A stretch of DNA of 64,000 nt from positions 62,001-126,000 of the forward strand of contig URJY01000001.1 in assembly GCA_900548275.1 (NCBI GenBank), written 5' to 3'. Positions within the stretch are counted from its first letter, which is position 1, and the number at the start of each line of letters is the position of its first letter. A program made the translations under genes and the position numbers. This document shows, one piece after another, positions 25,347 through 34,021 of this stretch. The notes beneath the pieces are model-generated. The model made no database searches. It was not told the origin of the DNA and saw only the letters and a list, made by a program, of their open reading frames with translations. This DNA is from an uncultured Opitutales bacterium. Its GTDB lineage: Bacteria > Verrucomicrobiota > Verrucomicrobiia > Opitutales > Intestinicryptomonadaceae.

Positions 25347-26441
25347 ATGAAAAAGACATTGATTACATCCATCATCGCAGGCGCGGCGGCGTTTTCCGCC
25401 ACTGCCGCAACCGTAAGCGAAGTTGCCTCCCCCATCACCGAAACCACAACATTTGTCGGAGAACAGGTTTTCGAGGGGCAGCTTACAATCGACGGAGCTT
25501 TGCTCAAAATCGGCGAAAAGGACGGTTCGCAAACGGGCATTCTCACCGTTAGAGACACTTCGAGTCCGCTCGCCAATACGGGCAGAATCCAAGTAAACAA
25601 GGGCAGCACGCTGTATGTCTACACGGGCAATACCCCCAATTACAGCACGGCGTCGAAAGGTCAGCGCATCGACATTTACGGCACGGTCGTAACCGCATAC
25701 GGATTGGACAGTACAACCCTTCCCGACGACTCGAACAGCTACAACCTCGAAGTCAACGGTTCGGCGAAATCGCTCAATGTATTCGAAGGCGGCGTTCTGA
25801 ATTTCAAAAACGGCGCAATGAGAATCCTCAACGGCGCAACGGCAAACCTCTATGCAGGCTCCAAGACGACGGTCGGAAAGGTCGTTTTGTCGAACAACAA
25901 TGCAAAGCTTGTCCTCGGCGGGAACGACGTTCTGACGACATCGAGCGGCGGCAGAACATCGCTGACTCTTTCGTCGCAGGCAAAGGGCATTCTCGATGTC
26001 ACCGCCACGACCAACGCAAAGCTTAACGTTATCCAATTCCAAGGGCGTTCGTCGCTTACGATAAACCTGTCTTCGGCACACGGAACGCTGTCGCTGAACA
26101 AAATCGACATTCACGAGGTCGGAACTTACACTTTTGACGGAACGGAGTCTTTGACGCTTTACGATTTCGTAAACGACACGCTGAAAATCGAAAACGCCGA
26201 CAACCTCGAAATCATCGGCGACATAATCCGCGTAACGAAAGTCGGCAACGCTTCGAAAGTCAAAGACATAAAGCTTATTGCCTACGACAAGTCGGGCACT
26301 CTGCTTTTGGGCGAAAACGAACATTGGGAATTTCAAAACGGCTATCTGAACATTGTCGCCAACGTTCCCGAACCCGCCGAATGGGCGGCGATTTTCGGCG
26401 CAATCGCGCTCGCATTGGCGGTCTACCGCCGCCGCCGCTAA
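25347..26441 (+). CDS. PEP-CTERM sorting-domain surface protein
   Basis: 364 aa exported protein. Signal peptide MKKTLITSIIAGAAAFSATAA; a beta-rich, Asn/Gly/Thr/Ser-rich middle (NLYAGSKTTVGKVVLSNNNA) typical of autotransporter-like or adhesin beta-helices; and a C-terminal PEP-CTERM tail with VPEPAEWAA, a hydrophobic helix (IFGAIALALAV) and YRRRR. The tail directs processing by an exosortase/EpsH-type system, which is not encoded in this window. It is expected at the cell surface or in the extracellular matrix. It is monocistronic, with its own promoter candidate and terminator. Confidence 0.85.
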   Translation: MKKTLITSIIAGAAAFSATAATVSEVASPITETTTFVGEQVFEGQLTIDGALLKIGEKDGSQTGILTVRDTSSPLANTGRIQVNKGSTLYVYTGNTPNYSTASKGQRIDIYGTVVTAYGLDSTTLPDDSNSYNLEVNGSAKSLNVFEGGVLNFKNGAMRILNGATANLYAGSKTTVGKVVLSNNNAKLVLGGNDVLTTSSGGRTSLTLSSQAKGILDVTATTNAKLNVIQFQGRSSLTINLSSAHGTLSLNKIDIHEVGTYTFDGTESLTLYDFVNDTLKIENADNLEIIGDIIRVTKVGNASKVKDIKLIAYDKSGTLLLGENEHWEFQNGYLNIVANVPEPAEWAAIFGAIALALAVYRRRR

Positions 26442-26463
26442 TACCGATTTTTTCCTCCACGGC

Positions 26464-26493
26464 AAAGCCCGCATTTCGGCGGGCTTTTTTTTG
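26464..26493 (+). terminator. rho-independent terminator after PEP-CTERM gene
   Basis: Stem AAAGCCCGC/GCGGGCTTT with loop ATTTCG-like bases, followed by a run of T. Confidence 0.85.
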
Positions 26494-26590
26494 TTTTTGC
26501 GCGCAACTCATTCTGCTTGCGTTTGTCGAAATATAATCCATAAAGACTTGAAAATTTTACAAGCGTCCCCGCGCACCCATTCTAAAAAAA

Positions 26591-28138
26591 ATGAATTTCG
26601 AAATATTTGACTGGAACTCGATTGTCCTCGGCGTCTTGGCGGCGTGTCTTTTCGCCGAGTGCATCATATTGGTCGTCCGCGTAAATTCGTTGAAAAACAA
26701 GATGGAGGCTGACGCCGAGACAATCAGAACCGACGAGCTTGTAAAGTACGAAAAAAAGCGCAACGAACTCGAAATGCTGCTCAAGGAGCGCGAAATCGAG
26801 ATGAAGTCGGAATACGAGGATATGCTCTCGCTGGCGCGCGTGGCAAAACGCGAGCAGGACGAAAAGCTCGCCGAAGCCAAAATCCGCGCCCAAAACGCCG
26901 AGCGCGCAGTGGAACGCGCCGACGCCGAATTTACCCGATTCGCGAAAATGAAGGAGGACTACCGCAGGAAATCGGAGGAATACGCGGTAAAACTTGCGGG
27001 GCTTGCCAAGCTCGACATAGAGGACATCCGCGAAGACGCAAAGCGCGAAATCGAAAAAAAATGCCTCGAAGACCTTGCGCTCTACCGCTCCGAAATTCTG
27101 GAAAAATCAAAGCGCGAGGCGGACGAGACCGCGCAGAGAATCGTAGCCGACGCAATGCAGAGAATCGCGACGTCGATTCCGCAGTCGGTGCAGACCGCCA
27201 CGGTGAAAATCCCCGACGACGCAATGAAGGGCAGGCTCATCGGCAGGGAGGGGCGCAATATCCGCTCGTTCGAAGCGGCGACGGGCACGACGCTTATCAT
27301 CGACGAAACGCCCGATTGCGTTGCGGTTTCGTCGTTCAATCCCGTCCGCAGGGAGATTGCGAAAATCGCCCTCGAAGAACTCGTGCGCGACGGCAGAATC
27401 AACCCCGCTACAATCGAGCAGGCGGCGGAACTGGCGCGTCAAAAAATCTCGCAACACGCGTACGACATCGGTTCGAAAGCGGCGGAATCGCTCGGTCTGG
27501 CGCGCGTTCATCCCGACATCCTGACGGTTCTTGGCAACCTTTCGTTCCATCTTTCGTTGAATCAGGACACTCTGGCGCATTCGATAGAGACGGCAAAACT
27601 GTGCGCTCTTATCGCCGCCGAACTCAACTGCGACGCGGCAATAGCAAAGCGCATAGGGCTTTTCCACGACATCGGAAAGGCGTTGCCCGATTCCGACCTT
27701 TCGCACGCAAAGGCGGGAGCCGCACTGTTGGCGCGTTCGGGCGAGTCCGACACGGTCGTCAACGCGGTCGAGGCGCACCACGGCGAAGTTCCGCCGAGCA
27801 GCATTTACGCGACAATCGTGCGCGTTGCAGACTCCCTTTCGGCGACCCGACCGGGGGCGCGAATGGAAGCCACCGAGGGCTACATCCGCCGCATAAAAAT
27901 GCTCGAAAAAACCGCGCTCGATTTCGAGGGCGTCTCTGGCGCGTACGTTTTGCAGGCGGGGCGCGAACTGCGCGTAATAGTTTCGCCCGACGCCGTAAGC
28001 GATGTCGAGGCGCAGGAAATTGCGGGCAAAATAAAGCGGAAAATTGAGGAGAACACCGACAACTCCCTGTCCGTGAAGATAACGCTCGTGCGCGAACAGC
28101 GTTTTACCGAGATTGCAAGGCCCGCGCCGCGCGCTTAA
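26591..28138 (+). CDS. rny: ribonuclease Y
   Basis: Membrane-anchored endoribonuclease that initiates mRNA decay. 515 aa in the canonical order: N-terminal transmembrane helix (SIVLGVLAACLFAECIILVV), long coiled coil (about 35-190), KH RNA-binding domain (GRLIGREGRNIRSFEAATG, about 215-280) and HD phosphohydrolase domain (LFHDIGKALPDSDLSHAK and VEAHHGE, about 330-430). The last 35 nt overlap tail-to-tail with the minus-strand TPR gene. Confidence 0.96.
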   Translation: MNFEIFDWNSIVLGVLAACLFAECIILVVRVNSLKNKMEADAETIRTDELVKYEKKRNELEMLLKEREIEMKSEYEDMLSLARVAKREQDEKLAEAKIRAQNAERAVERADAEFTRFAKMKEDYRRKSEEYAVKLAGLAKLDIEDIREDAKREIEKKCLEDLALYRSEILEKSKREADETAQRIVADAMQRIATSIPQSVQTATVKIPDDAMKGRLIGREGRNIRSFEAATGTTLIIDETPDCVAVSSFNPVRREIAKIALEELVRDGRINPATIEQAAELARQKISQHAYDIGSKAAESLGLARVHPDILTVLGNLSFHLSLNQDTLAHSIETAKLCALIAAELNCDAAIAKRIGLFHDIGKALPDSDLSHAKAGAALLARSGESDTVVNAVEAHHGEVPPSSIYATIVRVADSLSATRPGARMEATEGYIRRIKMLEKTALDFEGVSGAYVLQAGRELRVIVSPDAVSDVEAQEIAGKIKRKIEENTDNSLSVKITLVREQRFTEIARPAPRA

Positions 28139-28838
28139 GCGAGTCAATTTGGTCTTCGAGAAGCTTTTTTATCGGCGAGTCCGCCTCCGTCTCGGACAGC
28201 ACCGACTCGAGCACGCCGACCGCCTTTTGCGGCTCGCCGTTCTTCGCCAAAATCGACGCGTAAATTCGGCGCACGTAAACGGGCGGGTCGTCGGCTTCGG
28301 CAAGCGGCGCATAGCACTTTTCCGCAAGCTTGAAGTCGGAAATTCCGAGCGCAATCTGCCCCTTCAGCAAAAGCAGGTCCGAATTGTTCGGAAACATAGC
28401 AAGCCCCTTGTCGAGCAGCTTGAATGCGACGCCCGCCTGCCGCTTCTTGTAGATTTCAAGCGCGGTTTCGTTGCGCCTTTCGGGCGGGAGTTTTTCGAGC
28501 AGCCAGTGCGGCGTGTCGAAGGCAATCATCGACGCGCCCTGCGTCCAGAACATTGACATATACGGGTCGACATCGGTCGCGAACTCCACGGCTGAAACGC
28601 AGCCCGCAACGTCCTTTTTCTCCCAGTCGAGATAGCCCTTTATCCACGCGAAGTCCGAAATAATCGAGCGGTATCCGCCGAGAATCCCCCAGAGCGTGCC
28701 GCCGCCGAGCGCCGCGACAACCGCACTTCTGCCGAGCGGCTTTCCGTCGGACACAACGCCCCTGAGCGGAACGCCCGCAAGCCCAGCAGCGGCAAATGCG
28801 GCAAGCGCAAAAATCGCAGTTTTCAATCCGTCCGACAT
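28104..28838 (-). CDS. TPR-like membrane protein linked to ABC exporter
   Basis: About 244 aa. An N-terminal hydrophobic segment (TAIFALAAFAAAGLAGVPL) precedes helical repeats (GVAFKLLDKGLAMFPNN, LLLLKGQIALGISDFKLAEK), consistent with a TPR-type scaffold facing the periplasm. Start MSDGLKT at 28838 is chosen because the ABC permease TGA lies one base upstream (TGACATG). A longer frame exists inside the permease gene and is rejected. Last gene of the acylphosphatase-ABC operon; its 3' end overlaps that of rny by 35 bp. Confidence 0.75.
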   Translation of the reverse strand: MSDGLKTAIFALAAFAAAGLAGVPLRGVVSDGKPLGRSAVVAALGGGTLWGILGGYRSIISDFAWIKGYLDWEKKDVAGCVSAVEFATDVDPYMSMFWTQGASMIAFDTPHWLLEKLPPERRNETALEIYKKRQAGVAFKLLDKGLAMFPNNSDLLLLKGQIALGISDFKLAEKCYAPLAEADDPPVYVRRIYASILAKNGEPQKAVGVLESVLSETEADSPIKKLLEDQIDSLKRAARALQSR

Positions 28839-28839
28839 G

Positions 28840-29628
28840 TCAAAATTCGCGCCTTGAAAATGCAAACGCCGCCGCCGCAAGAGCCGCCGCGCAGTAGACT
28901 GTTCCGTATCCCGCCGCCGCCGCGAAAACCGCCGCGTCCGCGGGCGCAAACGCAAACGATTCGAGCGCGCCGAAAATGTGCAGGTCGGGGAAAAGCCGAG
29001 CCGCCACACCGACCACTCCGCCCGTTTTGCCGCCGAGATTGAGCGTTATTTCGCCCGCCATCGAAACGGCAAGAGCCATAAACGAAACCGAAGCCGAAAA
29101 CAAAAGCGACGTCGAAACCGAGCACACGAACACCGATACCGCCGCAACCGTGCAGAGCTTTATCCACTGCGCAACCGCAAAAAGCCACACGCCGACATAG
29201 TTTATCTGCGGCGCGTCGGCAGTCTGCGATTCGGCAAAGCCCGCCCGCGTTATCGCGAGCATAAGCGAGGTCGCCGCCGCAACCGCAAGCGTGAAAAGCC
29301 CCAACGCCGCCGCCGCGCCCAGAAACTTGCCCACCGTAAACTGCGCAATGCCGACGGGCTTGGAGAGCAGGGTGATGACCGTCTTGTTTTCCATCTCGGA
29401 ATGGAAAATCTGGCAGGTCGCAACAACCGCCATAATCGAGCCGAAAAAGCCCAACGCCCCCGAGCCGAAGTCGAACACGAACTTCAGCTGTTCGTGCCCG
29501 AGGTCGAGCGAAAGCAGGTACTTCGACGACAGCACGAGCGCGAGCGCGACAAGCGCGGTTATGAGCATAAGCTTCTGTCCGAGCGTTTCGCGGAAAGTGT
29601 TCGCCGCTATCAAAAAGGCGTTCCTCAT
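28840..29628 (-). CDS. ABC-2 type transporter permease
   Basis: About 262 aa with six hydrophobic segments, starting MRNAFLIAANTFRETLGQK, a typical ABC-2 permease N-terminus (NrtF/CcmB/NosY-like gene class). The conserved MENKTVITLLSKPV resembles the cytoplasmic loop of NosY/YhaP-like permeases. The ATG overlaps the TGA of the ATPase as ATGA. It forms an exporter with the adjacent ATPase; cargo is unknown. Confidence 0.87.
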   Translation of the reverse strand: MRNAFLIAANTFRETLGQKLMLITALVALALVLSSKYLLSLDLGHEQLKFVFDFGSGALGFFGSIMAVVATCQIFHSEMENKTVITLLSKPVGIAQFTVGKFLGAAAALGLFTLAVAAATSLMLAITRAGFAESQTADAPQINYVGVWLFAVAQWIKLCTVAAVSVFVCSVSTSLLFSASVSFMALAVSMAGEITLNLGGKTGGVVGVAARLFPDLHIFGALESFAFAPADAAVFAAAAGYGTVYCAAALAAAAFAFSRREF

Positions 29629-30467
29629 TTTTCCCTCCCGACCGTTTTTTTGAAAAATTCGTCGAGCGGGATTTTCGCCGCCGACTCCGTAGCCACGTTC
29701 GCCCCGAGCGATTTCGCATAGGCGGAAATTTTCGCGAGCGTCTCCGCGTCCGCGCCGTCGATGTCGAGCCGCGTGCGCCCGTCTATCTCGAGCAGCTTGT
29801 CGATTTCGCCCGTGGCGGCAATCCGCCCGCCGCTTAGCACCGCAACGCGCGAACACAGCCGCTCTACTTCGCTCATAATGTGCGAACAAAGCAGAACGGT
29901 TTTGCCGTCGTCCTTAAGGCGCATTACAATTTCCGCCATATCGGCAGTTCCGATGGGGTCGAGCCCCGAGGCGGGTTCGTCGAGCACGACGAGCTTCGGA
30001 TTGTGCACAATCGCCTGCGCAAGCCCCGCGCGCTGCACCATTCCCTTTGAATAGAGCGCAAGGGCGCGGTTCGCCGCGTCGGAAAGACCTACAAGCCCGA
30101 GGGCAGCCCGCGCCGATTTTTCCGCCTCCGCCGCCGACATCCCGCAAAGCTTTCCGTAAAACGACACGAGCTGGAAGCCCGTCATATATTTGTAAAAATA
30201 GGGGTTCTCGGGCAGATAGCCGACAAGCCTTTTCGTCTCTTTTGAGACGGGTTTGCCGAAAATTTTGCATTCGCCCGAATTTGCGCGCAGAAGCCCGAGC
30301 AGGATTTTTATAGTCGTGCTTTTCCCCGCGCCGTTCGGACCGACAAGCCCGAAAACTTCGCCTTCGGCAACGTCGAACGACACGCCGTCGAGTGCCCTTA
30401 CAAGCAGACCGCGCACGCCGTACTTGTAGTATTTTTTGATGTTTTTTATTTCTATTGCGGGTTGCAT
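29625..30467 (-). CDS. ABC transporter ATP-binding protein
   Basis: About 280 aa. Walker A GPNGAGKSTT, a Q-loop region GYLPENPYFYKYMTG, signature YSKGMVQRAGLAQA (variant of LSGGQ), Walker B LVVLDEPASGLDP and switch His in LCSHIMSEVERL. The C-terminal extension DIDGADAETLAKIS is typical of ABC-2 ATPases of the CcmA/NatA class. The start at 30467 follows the acylphosphatase TGA by one base (TGACATG). Partner of the permease downstream. Confidence 0.93.
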   Translation of the reverse strand: MQPAIEIKNIKKYYKYGVRGLLVRALDGVSFDVAEGEVFGLVGPNGAGKSTTIKILLGLLRANSGECKIFGKPVSKETKRLVGYLPENPYFYKYMTGFQLVSFYGKLCGMSAAEAEKSARAALGLVGLSDAANRALALYSKGMVQRAGLAQAIVHNPKLVVLDEPASGLDPIGTADMAEIVMRLKDDGKTVLLCSHIMSEVERLCSRVAVLSGGRIAATGEIDKLLEIDGRTRLDIDGADAETLAKISAYAKSLGANVATESAAKIPLDEFFKKTVGREK

Positions 30468-30468
30468 G

Positions 30469-30750
30469 TCAAAGTTTGATTCTGAAGCCCTTGTAGACCG
30501 CATCTGTCAAATCGGCGCGTTCGTCGACCGATTTAATGAAGTCCGCCATAACCTCTGCTATTTCGTCGGCAAACCTGCGCGTTTGCGATTCGTCGCCGAC
30601 CGCGAGCAAATGCACTCTGCCGTCGTCGAGATTTTCCACATACCCGCACACGTCGTAGCCAGCCGCTATGTTCGAAACCTTGTATCGGAAGCCGACCCCC
30701 TGAACGCGTCCCGAATACCAAACCTGCAACCTGTTTTTTTGCGATGCCAT
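30469..30750 (-). CDS. acyP: acylphosphatase
   Basis: Small cytosolic enzyme hydrolysing acyl phosphates; about 93 aa. The signature YSGRVQGVGFRYKV contains the catalytic Arg, and GYVENLDDGRV contains the catalytic Asn. The start MASQKNR is preferred over a frame 18 codons longer because it matches the family N-terminus. It is the first gene of a four-gene coupled operon with the ABC exporter, an uncommon partnership. Confidence 0.92.
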   Translation of the reverse strand: MASQKNRLQVWYSGRVQGVGFRYKVSNIAAGYDVCGYVENLDDGRVHLLAVGDESQTRRFADEIAEVMADFIKSVDERADLTDAVYKGFRIKL

Positions 30751-30908
30751 GGAATTTTTCTCCCACATCCGCCGCGCGCTTGCAACTTTTTTTACGCTCG
30801 GCAAAAAATTTGCGCTTGAAATGGGGAACCGATTGAAATTTAATTTGTCCCAATACGAGTCGATAAAAATTTATCAATCGAACAAAGTCAAAAAAAGAAA
30901 GAACAAAA

Positions 30909-31646
30909 TTGAAAAAGACAATCCTCACAAGCTTGGCGGCACTCGCCGCATTTACATCGGCAACCTACGCGGCTGAAAACGCGGCGGATACGAACGCAAA
31001 CGAATACCTCAAGACATTCGGTATGATGATGTTCGAAAGAAACGGTCTCTCCGACCTCAAGCTCACGCCCGCCGAATTCGACGTGTTCGTCTCGGGTATG
31101 AAAGATTCGCTCGACGGCAAGAAAATGCCCGCAAACATTCAGGAAATCGGACCGAAAATGATACAATACCTGCAGGCGCGCGCAGAGGCAAATCTGGCAA
31201 AAGAAGCCGAAAAGGCGGAAGCCGTTGCCGCGGAATATTGGAAGGAACTCGAAAAGAAGGAGGGCATCAATAAGACGCAGTCGGGCTTGGCATACGAAAT
31301 TCTGAAAAAGGGCGACGGCAAAACCCCGAAGGAAAATTCCGACGTAACCGTTCTCTATACGGGAAAACTCATCGACGGAACGGTGTTTGACTCCACCGAC
31401 AAGGCGGGCGGCAAACCCGTAACATTCAACCTCGGCAAGGTCATCCCCGGATTCCGCGAAGGCTTGCAGAAAGTCGCAAAGGGAGGCAAGATTCGCCTGC
31501 ACATTCCCGCAAAACTCGGCTACGGCAAACAGCCCGTCCCCGGGATTCCCGTAAACTCGACGCTCGTTTTCGAAGTGGAAATGGTGGACGTCGATGCGGC
31601 TCCTGCGGCAGTCCCCGCACCGACTCCCGCTCAACCCGCGCAATAA
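30909..31646 (+). CDS. FKBP-type peptidyl-prolyl isomerase, exported
   Basis: 245 aa periplasmic folding helper. Signal peptide MKKTILTSLAALAAFTSATYA; N-terminal Mip/FkpA-like helical dimerisation region (about 25-130, GMMMFERNGLSDLKLTPAEF); FKBP domain (about 140-230) with VTVLYTGKLIDGTVFDST, VIPGFREGLQ and IPAKLGYGKQ; and a Pro/Ala-rich tail. Initiation appears to use TTG at 30909. No ATG is available before the signal, and the frame upstream lacks signal character. A terminator follows. Confidence 0.92.
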   Translation: MKKTILTSLAALAAFTSATYAAENAADTNANEYLKTFGMMMFERNGLSDLKLTPAEFDVFVSGMKDSLDGKKMPANIQEIGPKMIQYLQARAEANLAKEAEKAEAVAAEYWKELEKKEGINKTQSGLAYEILKKGDGKTPKENSDVTVLYTGKLIDGTVFDSTDKAGGKPVTFNLGKVIPGFREGLQKVAKGGKIRLHIPAKLGYGKQPVPGIPVNSTLVFEVEMVDVDAAPAAVPAPTPAQPAQ

Positions 31647-31665
31647 GCGAAACGCAAATACTTTC

Positions 31666-31696
31666 AAACCGCTCCGAACGGGGCGGTTTTTTTTTG
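31666..31696 (+). terminator. rho-independent terminator after FKBP gene
   Basis: Stem ACCGCTCC/GGGGCGGT with loop GAAC followed by a long T-run. Confidence 0.85.
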
Positions 31697-31781
31697 CGGA
31701 AATTTTCGCGGCGAAAACTTTTAAATAATAAAGCCCACACCGAGTTTATTACCAATGCGGCAAAAGAATTGAGTTAAAAAC

Positions 31782-31811
31782 TTGACTTCACACGGCGTAT
31801 CGAAATTATCG
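31782..31811 (+). promoter_or_regulatory. putative promoter of tRNA-Pro
   Basis: TTGACT at 31782-31787 and a -10-like ATTATC/TTATCG around 31805-31811, spacer about 17 nt. The -10 ends about 13 nt before the mature tRNA 5' end, which fits a tRNA promoter. Confidence 0.45.
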
Positions 31812-31823
31812 GAAGAATTTACA

Positions 31824-31898
31824 CGGGTGGTAGCGCAGCCTGGCTAGCGCATCTGGTTTGGGACCAGAGGGTCGTGGGTTCGAATCCCACCCGCCCGA
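31824..31898 (+). tRNA. tRNA-Pro (anticodon TGG)
   Basis: A complete cloverleaf is visible: acceptor CGGGTGG/CCGCCCG, D arm around AGCGCAGCCTGGCTAGCGC, anticodon stem TCTGG/CCAGA with loop TTTGGGA (TGG), T arm GTGGG-TTCGAAT-CCCAC, and discriminator A. The 3' CCA is not encoded, so it must be added by a tRNA nucleotidyltransferase. It is a single gene followed by a strong bidirectional hairpin. Confidence 0.96.
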
Positions 31899-31901
31899 CA
31901 T

Positions 31902-31944
31902 GTAAAAAGCCCGCAATGTTACAACACTTGCGGGCTTTTTTGTT
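31902..31944. terminator. bidirectional terminator between tRNA-Pro and SGNH gene
   Basis: Stem AAAAAGCCCGCAA/TTGCGGGCTTTTTT with an 11-nt loop. The A-run and T-run on the two sides allow termination of both tRNA-Pro (plus) and the SGNH gene (minus). Confidence 0.9.
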
Positions 31945-31964
31945 GCGGTAATATCCTGTTTTTT

Positions 31965-33311
31965 TCACTGATGGCACATTTCGCCGCGTATCATTACGGC
32001 GGCGGGCGTGAATGTGTAGGTTGCGTATTTTTCGGGGTTTTTGTCGTAGTCGGAGCGGTTTCTTTCGAAAAGAATTTTCCGCTTGTCGAATTTTTCGGGG
32101 CTAACGGCAAGTTCCACTTCGTGTTCGCCGTCGGGCAGATTCAGTGCGATTACGTTCGAGGCGCGGCGCGCGTACGTGCAGTAGCCGTCGAATGTTTTGA
32201 AGCTTGTTTTCGGTTTTCCGTCGATTTTTACGTCAACCTTACACCCGTGCGGTCCGATGATGTCGTAGAATGCAAGGGCTGTTCCCCTGAATTTGAAGCG
32301 CATTTTCGAACCCGATTTCATTTCCGTTATCGCGTCGAGCTTTTTCCCGAACTGCTTTGCAATCTGGCTGTTTTTGTCGGGTTGTTTTGCGTCGCCGAAA
32401 TACGAAATTGCGGGGTCGTTTGCGGGTATCATTTTCGCGTTTTCGTAATTGTCCGACGAAATGGGCGCGGGCAGGGCTGTCCGTTTGCGGTACGGCATTT
32501 TTTCGAGCTTTTCGAACGACCGCGCGAGCGCGTCCATATAAAAAACGTGTCCCGTGTTGGGAAACGGATGTACGCCGTCTTTCGAAAATACGATTCTGCC
32601 CCGCGCGTCTTTCGGCATTTTTGCGTATGTGTCGAGCGTTTCCCCCGAGGGGGCGGTCATTACGCCGTCGGGCGATTTCATTATCAGCTTCCCGTCCTTT
32701 TCGAGCTTTGCGATTTCAAGGCACATATTGATTGACGGGATGGCGTAATGGTCGGCGACATCCTCCATAACCGCTTCCGAGGCGTACATTTTGCCGCTCT
32801 GGATTGTCTTGAGCGTCTTTTCCGTGAATGTGTAGACAAAGCAAATGTCGGTTTTCGGATTCGCCTTTCGGATTTTTCTGACAACGCCCTCCATTGTGTT
32901 GCGGATTTGTTCGGGCTTCAGTCCGAAGTCGTTTACGGCGAATTCGACGAATACGAGGTCGGGCGATTTCGAGAGCACGTCGCGGTCGATTCTGAACGAG
33001 CCGAGAAACGAGCCCGTCCCGCCGATTGCCGCGTGTATCGGCACGATTTTCGCATTCGGAAAGCGTTTTTTGAAATAGTCCGCGCTTTTTACGCGCCATC
33101 CGCTTTGCTCCGTGATACTTCCGCCGAAGTAGGCGATTCTCACTTCATCGCCGCCGCGCAGTTTCTTGTAGAATTCGGGCAATCCGCCGCGCTGGCGGAG
33201 TTCCGCAGTCGTCCGTTCTTTCGGGGCGTAGGTTGTTTTTGTTGTCGAAGCCGCCGCATTTGCCGCGACGGCGGCAACGAGCAGCATTTGAATTATCGTC
33301 AAAATCTTCAT
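31965..33311 (-). CDS. secreted SGNH/GDSL-family esterase
   Basis: 448 aa. Signal peptide MKILTIIQMLLVAAVAANAAA. SGNH blocks: block I YFGGSITEQSGW (Ser nucleophile), block II Gly in AAIGGTGSFLGSFRID, block III FVEFAVNDF (Asn) and block V KDGVHPFP (Asp and His). After about residue 300 a beta-rich module (RFKFRGTALAFYDIIGPHGC) resembles a carbohydrate-binding or lectin-like fold. It probably deacetylates or de-esterifies extracellular polysaccharide. It is monocistronic. Confidence 0.85.
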   Translation of the reverse strand: MKILTIIQMLLVAAVAANAAASTTKTTYAPKERTTAELRQRGGLPEFYKKLRGGDEVRIAYFGGSITEQSGWRVKSADYFKKRFPNAKIVPIHAAIGGTGSFLGSFRIDRDVLSKSPDLVFVEFAVNDFGLKPEQIRNTMEGVVRKIRKANPKTDICFVYTFTEKTLKTIQSGKMYASEAVMEDVADHYAIPSINMCLEIAKLEKDGKLIMKSPDGVMTAPSGETLDTYAKMPKDARGRIVFSKDGVHPFPNTGHVFYMDALARSFEKLEKMPYRKRTALPAPISSDNYENAKMIPANDPAISYFGDAKQPDKNSQIAKQFGKKLDAITEMKSGSKMRFKFRGTALAFYDIIGPHGCKVDVKIDGKPKTSFKTFDGYCTYARRASNVIALNLPDGEHEVELAVSPEKFDKRKILFERNRSDYDKNPEKYATYTFTPAAVMIRGEMCHQ

Positions 33312-33438
33312 ATTGTGTGTCGGTTGTGTTTTTTATGTCAAATTGAAGTTAATGTGCGAATCGGGCGTTTGTCAAGCCGAATGGGCTTGAGGGTAGGGGG
33401 GGACGGAAACTTTTTCGGAGAATAAAAACGACAACAAA

Positions 33439-33472
33439 CAAGCCCGCAACTCTTTTGGAATTGCGGGCTTTC
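33439..33472 (-). terminator. terminator of tmRNA
   Basis: Stem AAGCCCGCAA/TTGCGGGCTT with an 11-nt loop, immediately 3' of the tmRNA on the minus strand, followed there by a T/G-rich stretch. Confidence 0.75.
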
Positions 33473-33475
33473 AAA

Positions 33476-33827
33476 TGGTGGAGATGAGGGGAGTTGAACC
33501 CCTGTCCTTATCGCTTTCAAACGCACCTTCTACGTGTGTAGTCGTACTTTAGTCTTTGTTCGGGCTTGGGCTACGACTACCGTCCCGAACGCATTGTCCG
33601 CAATTTGGCGACCGCCGACCCGAACAAATGCCGGCAATCCCTGTTCCCAATGTCGACGCCAGATTCCACCTATTGGGAGTCGGCGGGCTGACGTGCCGCG
33701 TTAATTAAGCAGCAATAGCGTATTCTTCGCCATTTATGTTTGTTGTGATACATTTTTACGGAGCCGAGTATCATCTCCGACACGCAAGCACATCTTACGA
33801 CCATAAGTCGAATTCCGGAACATCCCC
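33476..33827 (-). ncRNA. ssrA: transfer-messenger RNA (tmRNA)
   Basis: Rescues stalled ribosomes and tags nascent peptides. On the minus strand the 5' end GGGGATG pairs with CATCTCC near the 3' end, which has an encoded CCA. The T arm GGGTTCAACTCCC and the 5' segment with GGAATTCGAC match bacterial tmRNAs. About 352 nt, one-piece form. The tag frame ends AAT GGC GAA GAA TAC GCT ATT GCT GCT TAA (33734-33705), giving a tag ending NGEEYAIAA; the resume codon lies a few codons upstream and is uncertain. Confidence 0.93.
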
Positions 33828-34021
33828 GAAATCTTGCGGGCTACCGAGTTCGTCGGCTGCCCTGCGTATAATCGTCAAAATGTTTTGCAAATTAATCGAC
33901 GCGTTTTTTCGCATTTTGTTCCCGCGATTTCAAGCATTTTATTCAAATTTAATGGCTTGACTTTTCCCGCGCCTGCGGACATCCTCAAACTTTTAATATT
34001 ATTAACACATTTTTCCGTTAG

